This document shows, in pieces, positions 52,817-61,817 of a stretch of DNA of 64,000 nt (position 1 is its first letter; each line of letters starts with the position of its first letter). Both the position numbers and the translations under genes were made by a program. The notes under the pieces are model-generated. The model did not search any database. It saw nothing but the letters and a program-made list of their open reading frames with translations, and was not told where the DNA came from. Source of the stretch: Litorimonas sp051251645 (lineage in GTDB: Bacteria > Pseudomonadota > Alphaproteobacteria > Caulobacterales > Maricaulaceae); contig JBPOEY010000002.1 of the NCBI GenBank assembly GCA_051251645.1, positions 248,001-312,000 on the forward strand, in the 5' to 3' direction.

Positions 52817-53920
52817 TCAGGCCACGCAAGTTTCCCAGAGATAGAGGTCGATATAGGTCGCCGAAATCTGGCCATAACCAGTCTGCGGTGCGAGCGCGTC
52901 TTTATGCGGCAGGTCCCAGGCCCAGTCCGGGCCCCACGTATTTCTAATAATAAAATGCCCGCCTGTCGGTTCGTCAGGATCAGGTACAAAGCCTGTGACG
53001 AAGACCGCGTGATCACCATCATGAACCCATCCTGGCGGCGGGTTCAATATCTTCCCATAACGCTCGAATCCCGGCACATTCCAGTTGCTCAGCCCGTGCT
53101 TTCTGCGGGCATAGACAGGCATCGCGATAGCGACCCCCCCGTGCGCCCGGAGCAGGTCAAGCACGGTCCGTGCGTGACCTGAATTGGCCTGATGGATTTG
53201 TACAGTCAGTTGGGCGGTCCCGCTTTGCTGAGCGGCCACGACCGCACCGTTTGGTGGCGGGTCCTGCGAGACCGAGCCGACTATTGTGTTCGGATTGTAG
53301 GTCCAGTGATGCTCTCTGCAAACGCCGTGCTGTGATGCGGCCTTCGCCACATGTTCGTGGCCGGTCCCGCTTTCGTCCGGCCAAGGGTCTAGCCCATGAT
53401 GCTTGACCGCCCAGTATAGATATTGCTCGGACAAATCGGGCGCCTGCCCATTGTCGCGATACCGAGCGAGTTCCAGAGCCGCAGTGACGGAAAACGCCAC
53501 ACACGTGCCGCGCTCGCCTTGTTCCCGCGTTGGCCAAGGGATACCTGGCCTTCCGTCGAATGCAAGCTCTCCAGCCAAGGGGCCGCGGACAAACCGACCA
53601 AATCTCTCCACCATCTTCTTGTTTGGTTGCGGAACAATAGCCGGGACCCTCGTCTGCAACTCTTGGGGTTGGCGAGCGCCATAGGCACGGACGCGCCGAC
53701 TCGGAGTCTTTTTCTCTTGCCGGCGTTTGGAAACTTCCAGTGGGTAGAGCCCTTCGACATCAGCGATGAGCGTTGCATCAAAGAGAGCCGGGTCTGGGTT
53801 CATGCCAAGATAGGTTGCGAATCCCAATCCGGTCGTCACTCCAGCCAGACGGGCATAGGCAATCTGCTCAACACTAAGGTCGAGCTGTTCCGAAAGTGTC
53901 TTAAAACTTTTGATCGTCAT
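52817..53920 (-). CDS. C1 (papain) family cysteine peptidase
   Basis: 367 residues. The papain catalytic set is complete: Gln134 and Cys140 in REQGERGTCVAFS, His304 in DGDHAVFVTG, Asn327 in FIIRNTWGPDW. Residues 1-110 form a Pro/Arg-containing prodomain-like region with no signal peptide, so the enzyme is probably cytoplasmic, unusual for C1 peptidases. It is divergent from a Crp/Fnr regulator gene with a Crp-like palindrome between them. A role in a regulated proteolytic response, perhaps defence, is inferred from the TIR and SLOG genes nearby. Confidence 0.88.
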   Translation of the reverse strand: MTIKSFKTLSEQLDLSVEQIAYARLAGVTTGLGFATYLGMNPDPALFDATLIADVEGLYPLEVSKRRQEKKTPSRRVRAYGARQPQELQTRVPAIVPQPNKKMVERFGRFVRGPLAGELAFDGRPGIPWPTREQGERGTCVAFSVTAALELARYRDNGQAPDLSEQYLYWAVKHHGLDPWPDESGTGHEHVAKAASQHGVCREHHWTYNPNTIVGSVSQDPPPNGAVVAAQQSGTAQLTVQIHQANSGHARTVLDLLRAHGGVAIAMPVYARRKHGLSNWNVPGFERYGKILNPPPGWVHDGDHAVFVTGFVPDPDEPTGGHFIIRNTWGPDWAWDLPHKDALAPQTGYGQISATYIDLYLWETCVA

Positions 53921-53993
53921 AATTTTGATCTTTCTATTCTTAAGGCGTACCTGTTGCCCCGATCTTAAATTAGCCCGAATATAAGTTCCCTCG

Positions 53994-54009
53994 CGTGACG
54001 ACCGTCATG
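53994..54009. promoter_or_regulatory. Crp/Fnr-type palindrome in the divergent promoter
   Basis: CGTGA-CGACCG-TCATG, one change from a perfect GTGA-N6-TCAC palindrome. It stands 74 bases before the protease start and 51 before the regulator start, so one bound dimer could control both genes. Confidence 0.65.
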
Positions 54010-54059
54010 GGGGAATCGTAATTTAATGACCGCTTTTTCTTGACGATCTAATCTGTTCC

Positions 54060-54737
54060 GTGGAACGGAAAACAATAGCATGTCTGGACAAATCTAAAGT
54101 GCGGTTGAATGGATCACTGCCGGATACATCCGACTTGATCGGAACGCCAAAAAACTATGCCCAAAACACATTGCTGCAACGTCAGGGCGATCCTGTCAGA
54201 CACATATCCATTATACTATCTGGTTCTGCGCGTGCGGTCACCTATACGAAAGCCGGACAGAAAGTCTGGGTTACAGATTACGAGGCCGGCGAATTATTCG
54301 GTCTGGAAATTTTGCAGGCTAACGCCACGTCAATCTGCGACATTGTTGCCAACGGTTCGGTTGAAATACATCATCTAACGATTGAGGGCTTTCTCTCATA
54401 TGTAAGTTCTAGGCCGGAAGTAACGCAGGCGGTTTTAGGGCATCTTGGGAGGCAATTGGAAAGCCGTGCCCGTGGGCTAATAGAAGCACTGTCGGTCTCT
54501 GCGAGGGGTCGGGTGTGTGCCGAACTTGTGCGTTTAGCCAAGCCCATGGGAAAAGCGGCTCCCGCCTTCTTCATTCGCCCTACACCTGTTTTTTCTGAGC
54601 TTGCTTTACGGGTGGGCAGTACACGTGAATCGGTTTCACGCACGGTTAGCGGGTTGGCCCAATCAGGCGTTATTGTGAGAAAGACAGGTGCTATCGTCGT
54701 TCCGGATATCGACCGCTTGAGATCGCGTATCACTTAA
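54060..54737 (+). CDS. Crp/Fnr-family transcriptional regulator
   Basis: 225 residues from GTG 54060. The N-terminal cyclic-nucleotide-binding-like beta-roll has NTLLQRQGDPVRHISIILSG and YEAGELFGLEIL; the classical cAMP-phosphate motif (RxA) is not preserved and no Fnr Cys cluster is visible, so the signal is unknown. A dimer helix precedes the C-terminal winged helix with SELALRVGSTRESVSRTVSG. Two Crp-type palindromes next to the divergent protease operon are its probable targets. Confidence 0.9.
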   Translation: MERKTIACLDKSKVRLNGSLPDTSDLIGTPKNYAQNTLLQRQGDPVRHISIILSGSARAVTYTKAGQKVWVTDYEAGELFGLEILQANATSICDIVANGSVEIHHLTIEGFLSYVSSRPEVTQAVLGHLGRQLESRARGLIEALSVSARGRVCAELVRLAKPMGKAAPAFFIRPTPVFSELALRVGSTRESVSRTVSGLAQSGVIVRKTGAIVVPDIDRLRSRIT

Positions 54738-54752
54738 CGTCATACCGATCTG

Positions 54753-56291
54753 CTAGCGGCCGATTTGCTTCAGCGCGAAGATAGCCTCGCCCGTCTCCAG
54801 CACGCCCGCAAAAACAGTGTCGTACTGATCAGACAGACAGACTGCCACATGACTGGCCAATGCATTAGACAGCAGGATCGTTCCTGGCGGCGCTTCCTCC
54901 GCCAGAGATCGTGCTGAAAACGCCTTTGAAGAGAACCGCCGCTCTTGCTTCAGGCAGAGGCCAAACTTAGCCTCCCTATCGCCGCTCGACCTTAATTCAC
55001 ATGCCTTTGCGAGCGCTTTTGCAATGCCGGATATTTGCGTAGCCGTCTCTGCGGGTGACTCCGACAGACAAACGATCCCATCAGCGATATCCTCACTTAC
55101 TGATTCAGATAAGGATGGCGAGTCAAGGCGACGACGCCCTAGAAATTCCAGTACGGACGTGCCTCTCGGGACTGCGGACCAGATCTCCGCCAAGCGCGCC
55201 GTATTACCCTGTGGGATGCGGTCCCAGATCAACATCTGCTCTGCCGTCACGCGCAAGTGAGTGGCCTGCCGCAGCGCCTTACCCATGCTGATGATGCTCG
55301 CATAAATATCCAAATCAGCCTTCGGCCAGTCATGGTTTTGGGCACAGATCTGAACGCTCGTCGACTGCGTAATACAACGCTCATATCGCGCAGCCCAATC
55401 TTGCCCGAAAGGGAGAACCGATACGGCCGCAAACCTGCTGGGTTCGACTGGGAGGGTCACGTGCAGCTGTCCGCCTTCCTCGAGAATAGCCTCAGCGATC
55501 ATAATATCTGATCCAGCTGCGAGTGATCCATAAGCAAATCCAATGTCGCAGATTTGAATGCTTTCGGAGAGGCGCCGGCGCAGAGCGTCGCATTGCTTTA
55601 CAGATAGGGCTGTAACGCCATCGGTTCTGGTCGCACCGATTGCGAACAGATGCCCCGCGTAATGAGCGGTCTTCGGTGGATCGAAACCCTCCAACCAATC
55701 GAAACACTCACCTCTATAATCCGCTATCATGGCGAATTGCTTCAGGGTTGAAGCATGAGTCGTATAGTTCAAAGGATCGTGATCCCAAGCTTTGCGTAAG
55801 AATGCGCGGCTCGCATTGTAATCGCCCAGTAGGCAGTGCGCTTCGGCGCGCGTGGCGTCGACGAAGTAACGATCAGAATGTATGTCCGGCTCGGTTTCGG
55901 CGATCTGCTTTAAAAGACGTTTTGCGCGCATCGCGATTATCGGCATCGGAACACCGCCAATATAAGCCATCGTCGCAGAATTTATGCCGCTGAAATAACC
56001 GAGCGTGTCGTTGTAAGCGGCTTCGTACTTTTCGGACGACGTCAGGGCCAGTTTTCGGCGGCCCGACTTTGGTGCAGCCAAATAAAGATCTTTATAGAGA
56101 CGCCCTTCTAGCGCCATAATGTCCTCATGATGACGAACCGTATTCAGATTGAAACGTTTGTATTCTGCAAGCGCCACGTCAAGCGACCCCGCCCGTGCGA
56201 GAGCCAGCACCGCAAGGTACTGCTGGTTTTGATCGGACGGATATTGCTTCAACCTTGCAACGGCATCGCGATAGCTCACTAGCGGGTTCAT
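54753..56291 (-). CDS. TRAFs-binding/TPR and SLOG-like protein with degenerate cyclase-like end
   Basis: 512 residues from ATG 56291 (a TTG at 56303 adds four residues). The first 220 residues fit the TPR-like TRAFs-binding (DUF4071) domain: GRLYKDLYLAA, SEKYEAAYNDTLGYFSGINS and ATMAYIGG. The middle part (CDIGFAYGSLAAGSDIMIAE, AILEEGGQLHVTLP, PFGQDWAARYERC) looks like a SLOG/Rossmann nucleotide-binding domain. The C-terminus (ARSLAEEAPPGTILLSNALA) resembles the end of a class III nucleotide cyclase but lacks catalytic residues I can identify. Such proteins occur in bacterial conflict or signalling loci. It is the third gene of the TIR operon, 129 bases after the His-rich gene. Confidence 0.7.
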   Translation of the reverse strand: MNPLVSYRDAVARLKQYPSDQNQQYLAVLALARAGSLDVALAEYKRFNLNTVRHHEDIMALEGRLYKDLYLAAPKSGRRKLALTSSEKYEAAYNDTLGYFSGINSATMAYIGGVPMPIIAMRAKRLLKQIAETEPDIHSDRYFVDATRAEAHCLLGDYNASRAFLRKAWDHDPLNYTTHASTLKQFAMIADYRGECFDWLEGFDPPKTAHYAGHLFAIGATRTDGVTALSVKQCDALRRRLSESIQICDIGFAYGSLAAGSDIMIAEAILEEGGQLHVTLPVEPSRFAAVSVLPFGQDWAARYERCITQSTSVQICAQNHDWPKADLDIYASIISMGKALRQATHLRVTAEQMLIWDRIPQGNTARLAEIWSAVPRGTSVLEFLGRRRLDSPSLSESVSEDIADGIVCLSESPAETATQISGIAKALAKACELRSSGDREAKFGLCLKQERRFSSKAFSARSLAEEAPPGTILLSNALASHVAVCLSDQYDTVFAGVLETGEAIFALKQIGR

Positions 56292-56420
56292 CTCTTCAAC
56301 CAATAGACTGTATTAACCCCCTAATTTAGCGTTTCAGCTGTGGCTGACGCACCGCCCCCCTGCAACTCCAAAACGGTCGCTGGGGAACAGAAAAGGCTGC
56401 CAGATTGCATAGCCGCTATT

Positions 56421-57284
56421 CTATGGATCCAGGTTAATAGCGATGTTGTTTTTCGGAAGGCTCGGATGCACCCCACCATGGGATAGCAGAAGCTTGAGTG
56501 CTTTTGTACGATCCGCATTGGAATTGAACTTCTTCCCGGCATAATAATCATTCATCATGGCTCTTTCGTGAGATGTCGGGTGAACACCTCCATGGGAATC
56601 GATACGTCCAGTACGCATGGGCCGTGGTGGGTTCGCGTGATCATCATTGTTGTGGTCGTGGTCGTGTGGGTGGGGGTGATGTTCATCGTGCATGTTGGCG
56701 AGCATCCAGTTGGGGAAATCTCCGACATAAAGATTATAGTAGAGAGGGATGCCAATCTTATCAGATGAGATGCTGGCTTGCACTTTTTTGATCATCGAAT
56801 GGTTGCAGATAATGTTCGCGTCACAGACAAACGATGCCCATTTTGCATGCCCGACAACCTTGCTTTCTGGCCTCGTCCAATTTGTGCTTGAATCCGTTGC
56901 TTCGATTGCGCCGCCCTTCGTTTCAAAATAGAGATGCACATCCGATATGGCCTCAATGCCGGGCGGCAACATCTCGCTCAGACTTGAAACTGGCGCTGCA
57001 CCCGGCCCAAATGACGCAAAGCTCAACCCCCCCAGCCAGACGACGAAGGCCGTGCGTCCTTGAGGCGCTTCCACAGACAATTCACCATCTGGGCTTTCGA
57101 TCTTGAGCGCCCTCAATCCATTTGCTGGCACAGCCTTATCAACAATGGCCTTCTTCACAACTTCGACATAATTTTCGCTCGTTTTTAACGCGCGCATTAA
57201 TGTGCGCTTATAGCGGATAAGATGCGTTTTTTTATCCCGTTCTAATTCCAAGAACATGATCGTGTCACACTGTGCTTGAGTCAT
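56421..57284 (-). CDS. His-rich protein of unknown function
   Basis: 287 residues; no family recognised. Residues 1-190 look globular with mixed helix and strand (FVVWLGGLSFASFGPGA, SDVHLYFETKGGAIEATD). Residues about 200-225 are a His/Asp run (HDEHHPHPHDHDHNNDDH) that may bind metal, and HGGVHP occurs twice after it (IDSHGGVHPTSHE, LLSHGGVHPSLP). There is no signal peptide. The start codon overlaps the TIR gene stop (TAATG), so the two are translationally coupled and probably act together. Confidence 0.7.
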   Translation of the reverse strand: MTQAQCDTIMFLELERDKKTHLIRYKRTLMRALKTSENYVEVVKKAIVDKAVPANGLRALKIESPDGELSVEAPQGRTAFVVWLGGLSFASFGPGAAPVSSLSEMLPPGIEAISDVHLYFETKGGAIEATDSSTNWTRPESKVVGHAKWASFVCDANIICNHSMIKKVQASISSDKIGIPLYYNLYVGDFPNWMLANMHDEHHPHPHDHDHNNDDHANPPRPMRTGRIDSHGGVHPTSHERAMMNDYYAGKKFNSNADRTKALKLLLSHGGVHPSLPKNNIAINLDP

Positions 57285-58885
57285 TATTTCTCTCCCTCGC
57301 TCAATTTGAGTTTTAATTTATCGAGTCTATTTCGTACAATTTCATCATCTGGATCGGAGCGAACAAGATGCTCTGCAGCGATCTGCGCCTCACGCATGTG
57401 CGCTTTGGCCTCCTGCGGCCGACCAAGACTGATAAGGGTGCGCGCGCGATGCGTCAGCACGTCCAACCACTGGCGTTGCCATTCAAGATTGTCTGGGCTT
57501 CGCTGGATCATTTGACGACTTTTATTAATATAAGATTGGGCGTTACTTTCGGCTTCAGCAGCCCGTCCAGACAACCTCAGCGCATCGCTTAGCCAAAGTA
57601 TATGGAATACGAGTGAATATTGCGCATCATTGTCGTCTGGGGCTGTTTCGAGCCATCGATGATTATGGACAATCGCGTTTTCGCAGCTTGATAAAGCCTC
57701 TTCTGTCCCGCGCGTTTCTCTGAGCAGTCCAACGCATATATTACCGCTGACGAGAGCCGATATTGCGTCCCAGCTGCGCCCCTTGGCATCCACTGTATCT
57801 CTCTGATTAGCGGGAATGCGTTCGAGTAACGCTTGTGCGCTCCGCAGATGTACTAGCGCGCGCTCAGGGTCGCTACCATTGACGAAATGCAATCCTAAGC
57901 GGTTCTCACTATCGGCATGAACGAGAAGGCGCTGCGGATCGTCTGGGTCGCGCGCTAACAACTCAGTGGAGATATCGTGAAAGGCAGAATAATGTAGAAA
58001 GGCCCGCACAAGATCTTTCTGGTCCTGGGCGTCCCTCCCATCTGCATAAATAACATAGGCGCGCAGCTCTAAGCTACCAGTCGGCATATTTTCGAGAGAG
58101 ACACCTTCATAGTATCCATTCAGGCGGGAACTTATGGAGCGTAACACGCTACGTTTCCCCACGGATTCACGGACTAGAGGGCGAAGGTCGGTCAGCATAT
58201 AATCAATCAAACCTTCAGCCTTCGTGCGCTGAAGTACTGCCTCTCTCCCAGATTCCACTGCCACATAGCTCATAACAGCCATGGCTATCATTCCTATAAG
58301 GGCGCCTACCGTGACGCTCATCACGCGTTTAATCCTGTGCTGTGCATCCCGTTGGATCAAATTGTCCAACCGTAACCCTGTCAGTCCAGCAACGAGTTTT
58401 ATAAGGGCGAGACGCGGTCCATCGGCAGCCTTGCGTATATCTGCCGCGATCGGCTCTGCTATCCCGTAATCATACAAAGCGGGCGGAAAGCAATGCAACT
58501 CCGGAGCACTGGACATGGAGCTATTCGGCTCGCCGCTGACAATCAGACAGAGCACCTGTGCGTCCGGACGAACGTGACGAAAAAAAGCCACTTCCTTATC
58601 GACCCAAACAGAGGCCGCCGCATTAGGCGAACAGATTATAATGAGGGCGTCAGAGGCCCGTAATGCCGCCTCGATTTCAGCTCTTAAATCCTGCCCTGCC
58701 GGTAGTTCATCGCGATCACGAAAAATTGGGCGTAAGCAGATAGGAGGGTCGCCGCATTCTGCCCTTTTACGGGCGAGACTTGCAGGCAGTCTATAACGCT
58801 CCAGTTTTCGATGAATATATCGTGCCCAGCGTTCGTCCATATGACTATAACTGATGAACGCTCTATAGCCGATTTCTGCCGCCAA
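57284..58885 (-). CDS. TIR-domain protein with transmembrane helix and TPR-like region
   Basis: 533 residues. An N-terminal TIR domain (1-150) has YRAFISYSHMDERWARYIHR, RDRDELPAGQDL and SVWVDKE with Glu98 in the WxxxE position typical of NAD-cleaving TIRs. A membrane helix at about 188-210 (VTVGALIGMIAMAVMSYVAV) anchors it in the inner membrane with the TIR in the cytoplasm. Residues 280-530 are helical, TPR-like (HYSAFHDISTELLARDPDDP, RSAQALLERIPANQRD). Bacterial TIR proteins often degrade NAD+ or make signals in antiviral defence. The fused TM-TPR part suggests a membrane-bound sensor. First gene of a three-gene operon. Confidence 0.88.
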   Translation of the reverse strand: MAAEIGYRAFISYSHMDERWARYIHRKLERYRLPASLARKRAECGDPPICLRPIFRDRDELPAGQDLRAEIEAALRASDALIIICSPNAAASVWVDKEVAFFRHVRPDAQVLCLIVSGEPNSSMSSAPELHCFPPALYDYGIAEPIAADIRKAADGPRLALIKLVAGLTGLRLDNLIQRDAQHRIKRVMSVTVGALIGMIAMAVMSYVAVESGREAVLQRTKAEGLIDYMLTDLRPLVRESVGKRSVLRSISSRLNGYYEGVSLENMPTGSLELRAYVIYADGRDAQDQKDLVRAFLHYSAFHDISTELLARDPDDPQRLLVHADSENRLGLHFVNGSDPERALVHLRSAQALLERIPANQRDTVDAKGRSWDAISALVSGNICVGLLRETRGTEEALSSCENAIVHNHRWLETAPDDNDAQYSLVFHILWLSDALRLSGRAAEAESNAQSYINKSRQMIQRSPDNLEWQRQWLDVLTHRARTLISLGRPQEAKAHMREAQIAAEHLVRSDPDDEIVRNRLDKLKLKLSEGEK

Positions 58886-58970
58886 AATTCCTCCAGAGAC
58901 TGTCTCTAGCTTACACCTTAGTATAAATTACCTACAGAGGCGTTTTCAGGACAAACTGAACCATCAGGAA

Positions 58971-59253
58971 GGCATTGTCAGCTTAAAAGTCTCTGAGCGT
59001 TGTTAGGAAATGAAGTCAGATCTTACGCCACAATCATTTCACGCCACTCGGCGAGTGATACGCCGCGCATTGCTTTAAAACTGGACCTGCTTTCGAAATA
59101 TCGCTCGTGGTTGAAGCGATTGTAGATGGAAGCGTGAATTGAGGTGAGTTTTGGAGCGTCGACGTTCTCCTGACAATGCCCGTGAGTTGGTCGCCGCTTA
59201 AGATGTAGCTGCTTTACCAACCGACACTCAGAGACGTTTAAGCTGGCAATACC
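58971..59253 (-). mobile_element. Miniature IS remnant with inverted repeats and a transposase C-terminus
   Basis: The ends GGCATTGTCAGCTTAAAAGT.. (58971-59002) and its inverted counterpart (59222-59253, reading GGTATTGCCAGCTTAAACGT.. on the minus strand) match over 32 bases with about six differences. The frame between (59220 to 59023, minus strand) ends in SIHASIYNRFNHERYFESRS and GVSLAEWREMIVA, which resembles the C-terminus of a DDE transposase. The catalytic part is lost. The element is 283 bp and cannot move by itself. Confidence 0.7.
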
Positions 59254-59640
59254 AAGCCCAGACTTAAATCTATGCCTTGGGCGCTGACGTCAGACAGCCT
59301 GTTCCAATCCCAAACCACGTGCCGTCATGATAAACTGTGGCGAAGCCGTGATCGGCCTGCATGAATGTTTATCCTCCCTTTTCAAGGCGGTTTCAAAATC
59401 GCTATAAATGCCGAATTATAAACGCTGCTCAAGTTTGATGCGCGCCCGCTATGGAGAAACCCCAGCTTCGTTACCTTAAACATATTAGCCGCATCTCCGG
59501 ACCTATTGACCTGTTCCAGACCCGTGACCGACTATCCTGCCCGTAGGAGATAAAGAGCTTATCTCATCAACCCTTATTGTGAAAAGCAGGCTACGGAGAG
59601 CCTCAATCGTCTATCAAAATGTCAGGTTGATCCCGAGTTC
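59254..59640. other. Intergenic stretch with no supported gene
   Basis: A 387-base gap between the IS remnant and the PepSY gene end. I see no RNA gene, terminator or repeat. A 31-codon frame from ATG 59451 (MEKPQLRYLKHIS...) has no further support. Confidence 0.4.
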
Positions 59641-60372
59641 TCATAGCCTCCTCTTTCGGTCGCGACGACGCGTAGCCATGGACTTTAATCGTAAGGCGAC
59701 TAATCCAAGACCGGTCAAAAAGAAAAAGAGGGTAAGCGCCGCAGTGGCTCTGATCCACCATGAATTGAAATTCTCTCGGTTGGACCAATCCATGATATGC
59801 AGCCCCCACATGAAATCGAATGTCCGCCAGAGTCCTGTGCGAACGGCTTTTAAGTCCCCGCTAAGGGCATCGACATAAAAGCTGGCTCGATCAGGGCGGT
59901 CAAAATCAATCCGCCAAACTGGCCCTTCCCTGCCATATTCGCGAGGGGCTATATCGAAGTAAAATGTGGCCGACGAAATCGCGCCTTCGCCCGCATAACG
60001 CTGGCTTGCGATACTGCGGGCTTCTGCTTCGCTCAGTGGACCCCGCGCCTCGCCGGTCTCCGCATTAAAAGCGAGCAACTGTTGCTCACTTTGAGCGAGG
60101 TAAACCGGGATCTTATTGATGATTGTCAGAGTAAGTGTGGAGGCTTCCTGATCAAGTTTGTTGAGTATTGATTGGGGCGCAACCAGCACACTCGACACAT
60201 CCAATAATTCATGGGTTGATTGAGATCGGAGATGCGTGCCTCGCACTGTATCAATCGGTACAATCGTCATGAATAGGCCGGAGATCAACCAAAGCCCGAG
60301 TTGAAGGCCAATTCCGATACCAAACCATAAGTGAATACGCCGAATATTACGGTTTAAGAGCGCGATGTTCAT
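59641..60372 (-). CDS. PepSY domain membrane protein
   Basis: 243 residues from ATG 60372 (the frame extends five codons further up). An N-terminal helix (IHLWFGIGIGLQLGLWLISG) and a C-terminal helix (ATAALTLFFFLTGLGLVAL) flank a periplasmic PepSY-type region with LSEAEARSIASQRYAGEGAI and SFYVDALSGDL. FDFMWGLHIMDW is the usual PepSY-TM signature. Such proteins are often linked to ferric reduction or metal uptake. The C-terminus is short and Arg-rich (RRRDRKRRL). Confidence 0.82.
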   Translation of the reverse strand: MNIALLNRNIRRIHLWFGIGIGLQLGLWLISGLFMTIVPIDTVRGTHLRSQSTHELLDVSSVLVAPQSILNKLDQEASTLTLTIINKIPVYLAQSEQQLLAFNAETGEARGPLSEAEARSIASQRYAGEGAISSATFYFDIAPREYGREGPVWRIDFDRPDRASFYVDALSGDLKAVRTGLWRTFDFMWGLHIMDWSNRENFNSWWIRATAALTLFFFLTGLGLVALRLKSMATRRRDRKRRL

Positions 60373-60436
60373 ACACAGATATCCCAAGTGAGACTTAAAT
60401 TAACGACACTATTCAAGTCACCATGACCGCTTCTTC

Positions 60437-61717
60437 TCAGCATTTGTAGACAACAGCAAACCCGCCCCCATCCGTTCGGAAGTTCGTTGTCTGTCCCTGA
60501 TAAACTCTCGCAGTGATCAGGAGCGTTTCGCCCGCGTAAGTGTAAAGACGAAGATCATATTTAAGCGTCACGGGCTCGCCGTCGACAGTGACCGCCCGCA
60601 TCGTCGGTGGGATGAAAGCCTGGGCAATATAATCTCCCTTCAAAATTTCTCCCCAAACCCGTTTCGTCAGTTTTGCACCACGGTATGTAGCGCGACCGCC
60701 AAATCCTGCGGTTGGTTTAAAGAAATATTCTTTACGAGCGGCCCACAACGCCTCAGCATTAGTGGGGGTGACAGCGACAGTATTCGGGACGCTTTTAAGC
60801 GCCGATATATGCACGTCACTTAAACCCCAAGCATAGAGGAGATCCGCATCGCTCAGCCAAATCAAATTACGTTTATCGGCAAATACGGCATGATGACGGG
60901 GTGCTGGGCTAATGACGGCTGCATCATCTATAAGCGCTTGGCGTATAACCGTATTGTCCGGTTCGCTAAAATCAAAATCCGTTAAGCGGTTATAGATCAT
61001 ATCGACACGAATTGAGCCATACCGCACTTCGCCTCCAAGGTAAGCAAGTTCTTTAGGGTCGACAATCAGAGTTTTAATACCAAATTGTTCAAGGTGATAT
61101 TGCGCCATGATCATGTCAGGATATAAATATTGTCGCTCTGGCTCTGCATCTATAATTGCGATTACATCTGGACGTCCTGACCGGCCAGCCTCCCGCCATT
61201 CCTTTAAAAAGGTATCAACCATTTTCTGCGTCGCGACAGACTCATTTTCGAGCTGTGACTCGCCGCAAGTGAAGGCGGCTCGGCCGACAGCATCTTGTAG
61301 CGCCGCGGCCAAAAAACCGCCCCCAGCATTCGTATTGACCTCAATGAGCTGAGGGCCGTGCTCTGATATATGAAAATCATAGCCCATAAACAGGCTTTTA
61401 GTAGCAAGCTGTTTTTGAATAAGGTCACTCTCGGATCGGTCAAGAACGGCAGACTGATATGCCATAAGCGCACTTGCGGCCTCTATCGCTGCGACTTGGG
61501 CCTTCATGTCTGCAATGTCGTTTGGAGATACAAACACGCCTGTTGCAGCGAATAGATTGGGGCGATCCGCTAGAAGCCCTGCGAACCCGTCAATGCTGAC
61601 CCCTGCGACGATGTTCGCATCAAGCGTGTCCCGACTGAGTGTCATACAAAAGCAGGACTGATTCAGTCGGATTCGATGATTTGCGTCACTGAGTTCAAAT
61701 GTCTCTATCGACGTCAT
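60437..61717 (-). CDS. ATP-grasp-like protein of unknown function
   Basis: 426 residues from ATG 61717; the frame continues to 61759 but MTSIETFELSDANHRIRLN is the better start. GPQLIEVNTNAGGGFLAAAL and YFFKPTAGFGGRATYRGAKL are ATP-grasp-type motifs, and KYDLRLYTYAGETLLITARV with NFRTDGGGFAVV at the C-terminus looks like the metal/ATP-binding end. The order of parts suggests a circularly permuted ATP-grasp, as in glutathionylspermidine synthase-like enzymes that join an amine to a carboxylate. Substrate is unknown. It is between PepSY and APC permease genes, all on the minus strand. Confidence 0.65.
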   Translation of the reverse strand: MTSIETFELSDANHRIRLNQSCFCMTLSRDTLDANIVAGVSIDGFAGLLADRPNLFAATGVFVSPNDIADMKAQVAAIEAASALMAYQSAVLDRSESDLIQKQLATKSLFMGYDFHISEHGPQLIEVNTNAGGGFLAAALQDAVGRAAFTCGESQLENESVATQKMVDTFLKEWREAGRSGRPDVIAIIDAEPERQYLYPDMIMAQYHLEQFGIKTLIVDPKELAYLGGEVRYGSIRVDMIYNRLTDFDFSEPDNTVIRQALIDDAAVISPAPRHHAVFADKRNLIWLSDADLLYAWGLSDVHISALKSVPNTVAVTPTNAEALWAARKEYFFKPTAGFGGRATYRGAKLTKRVWGEILKGDYIAQAFIPPTMRAVTVDGEPVTLKYDLRLYTYAGETLLITARVYQGQTTNFRTDGGGFAVVYKC

Positions 61718-61817
61718 ACCTCTCGCCTTTCTTGAACACTTTAAGTCTCTTGCTTTCATACGAGCGTGCGCGGAGTACGAACGCCTCTGTCCAAACCAAC
61801 CCAGCTCATGACACGAT

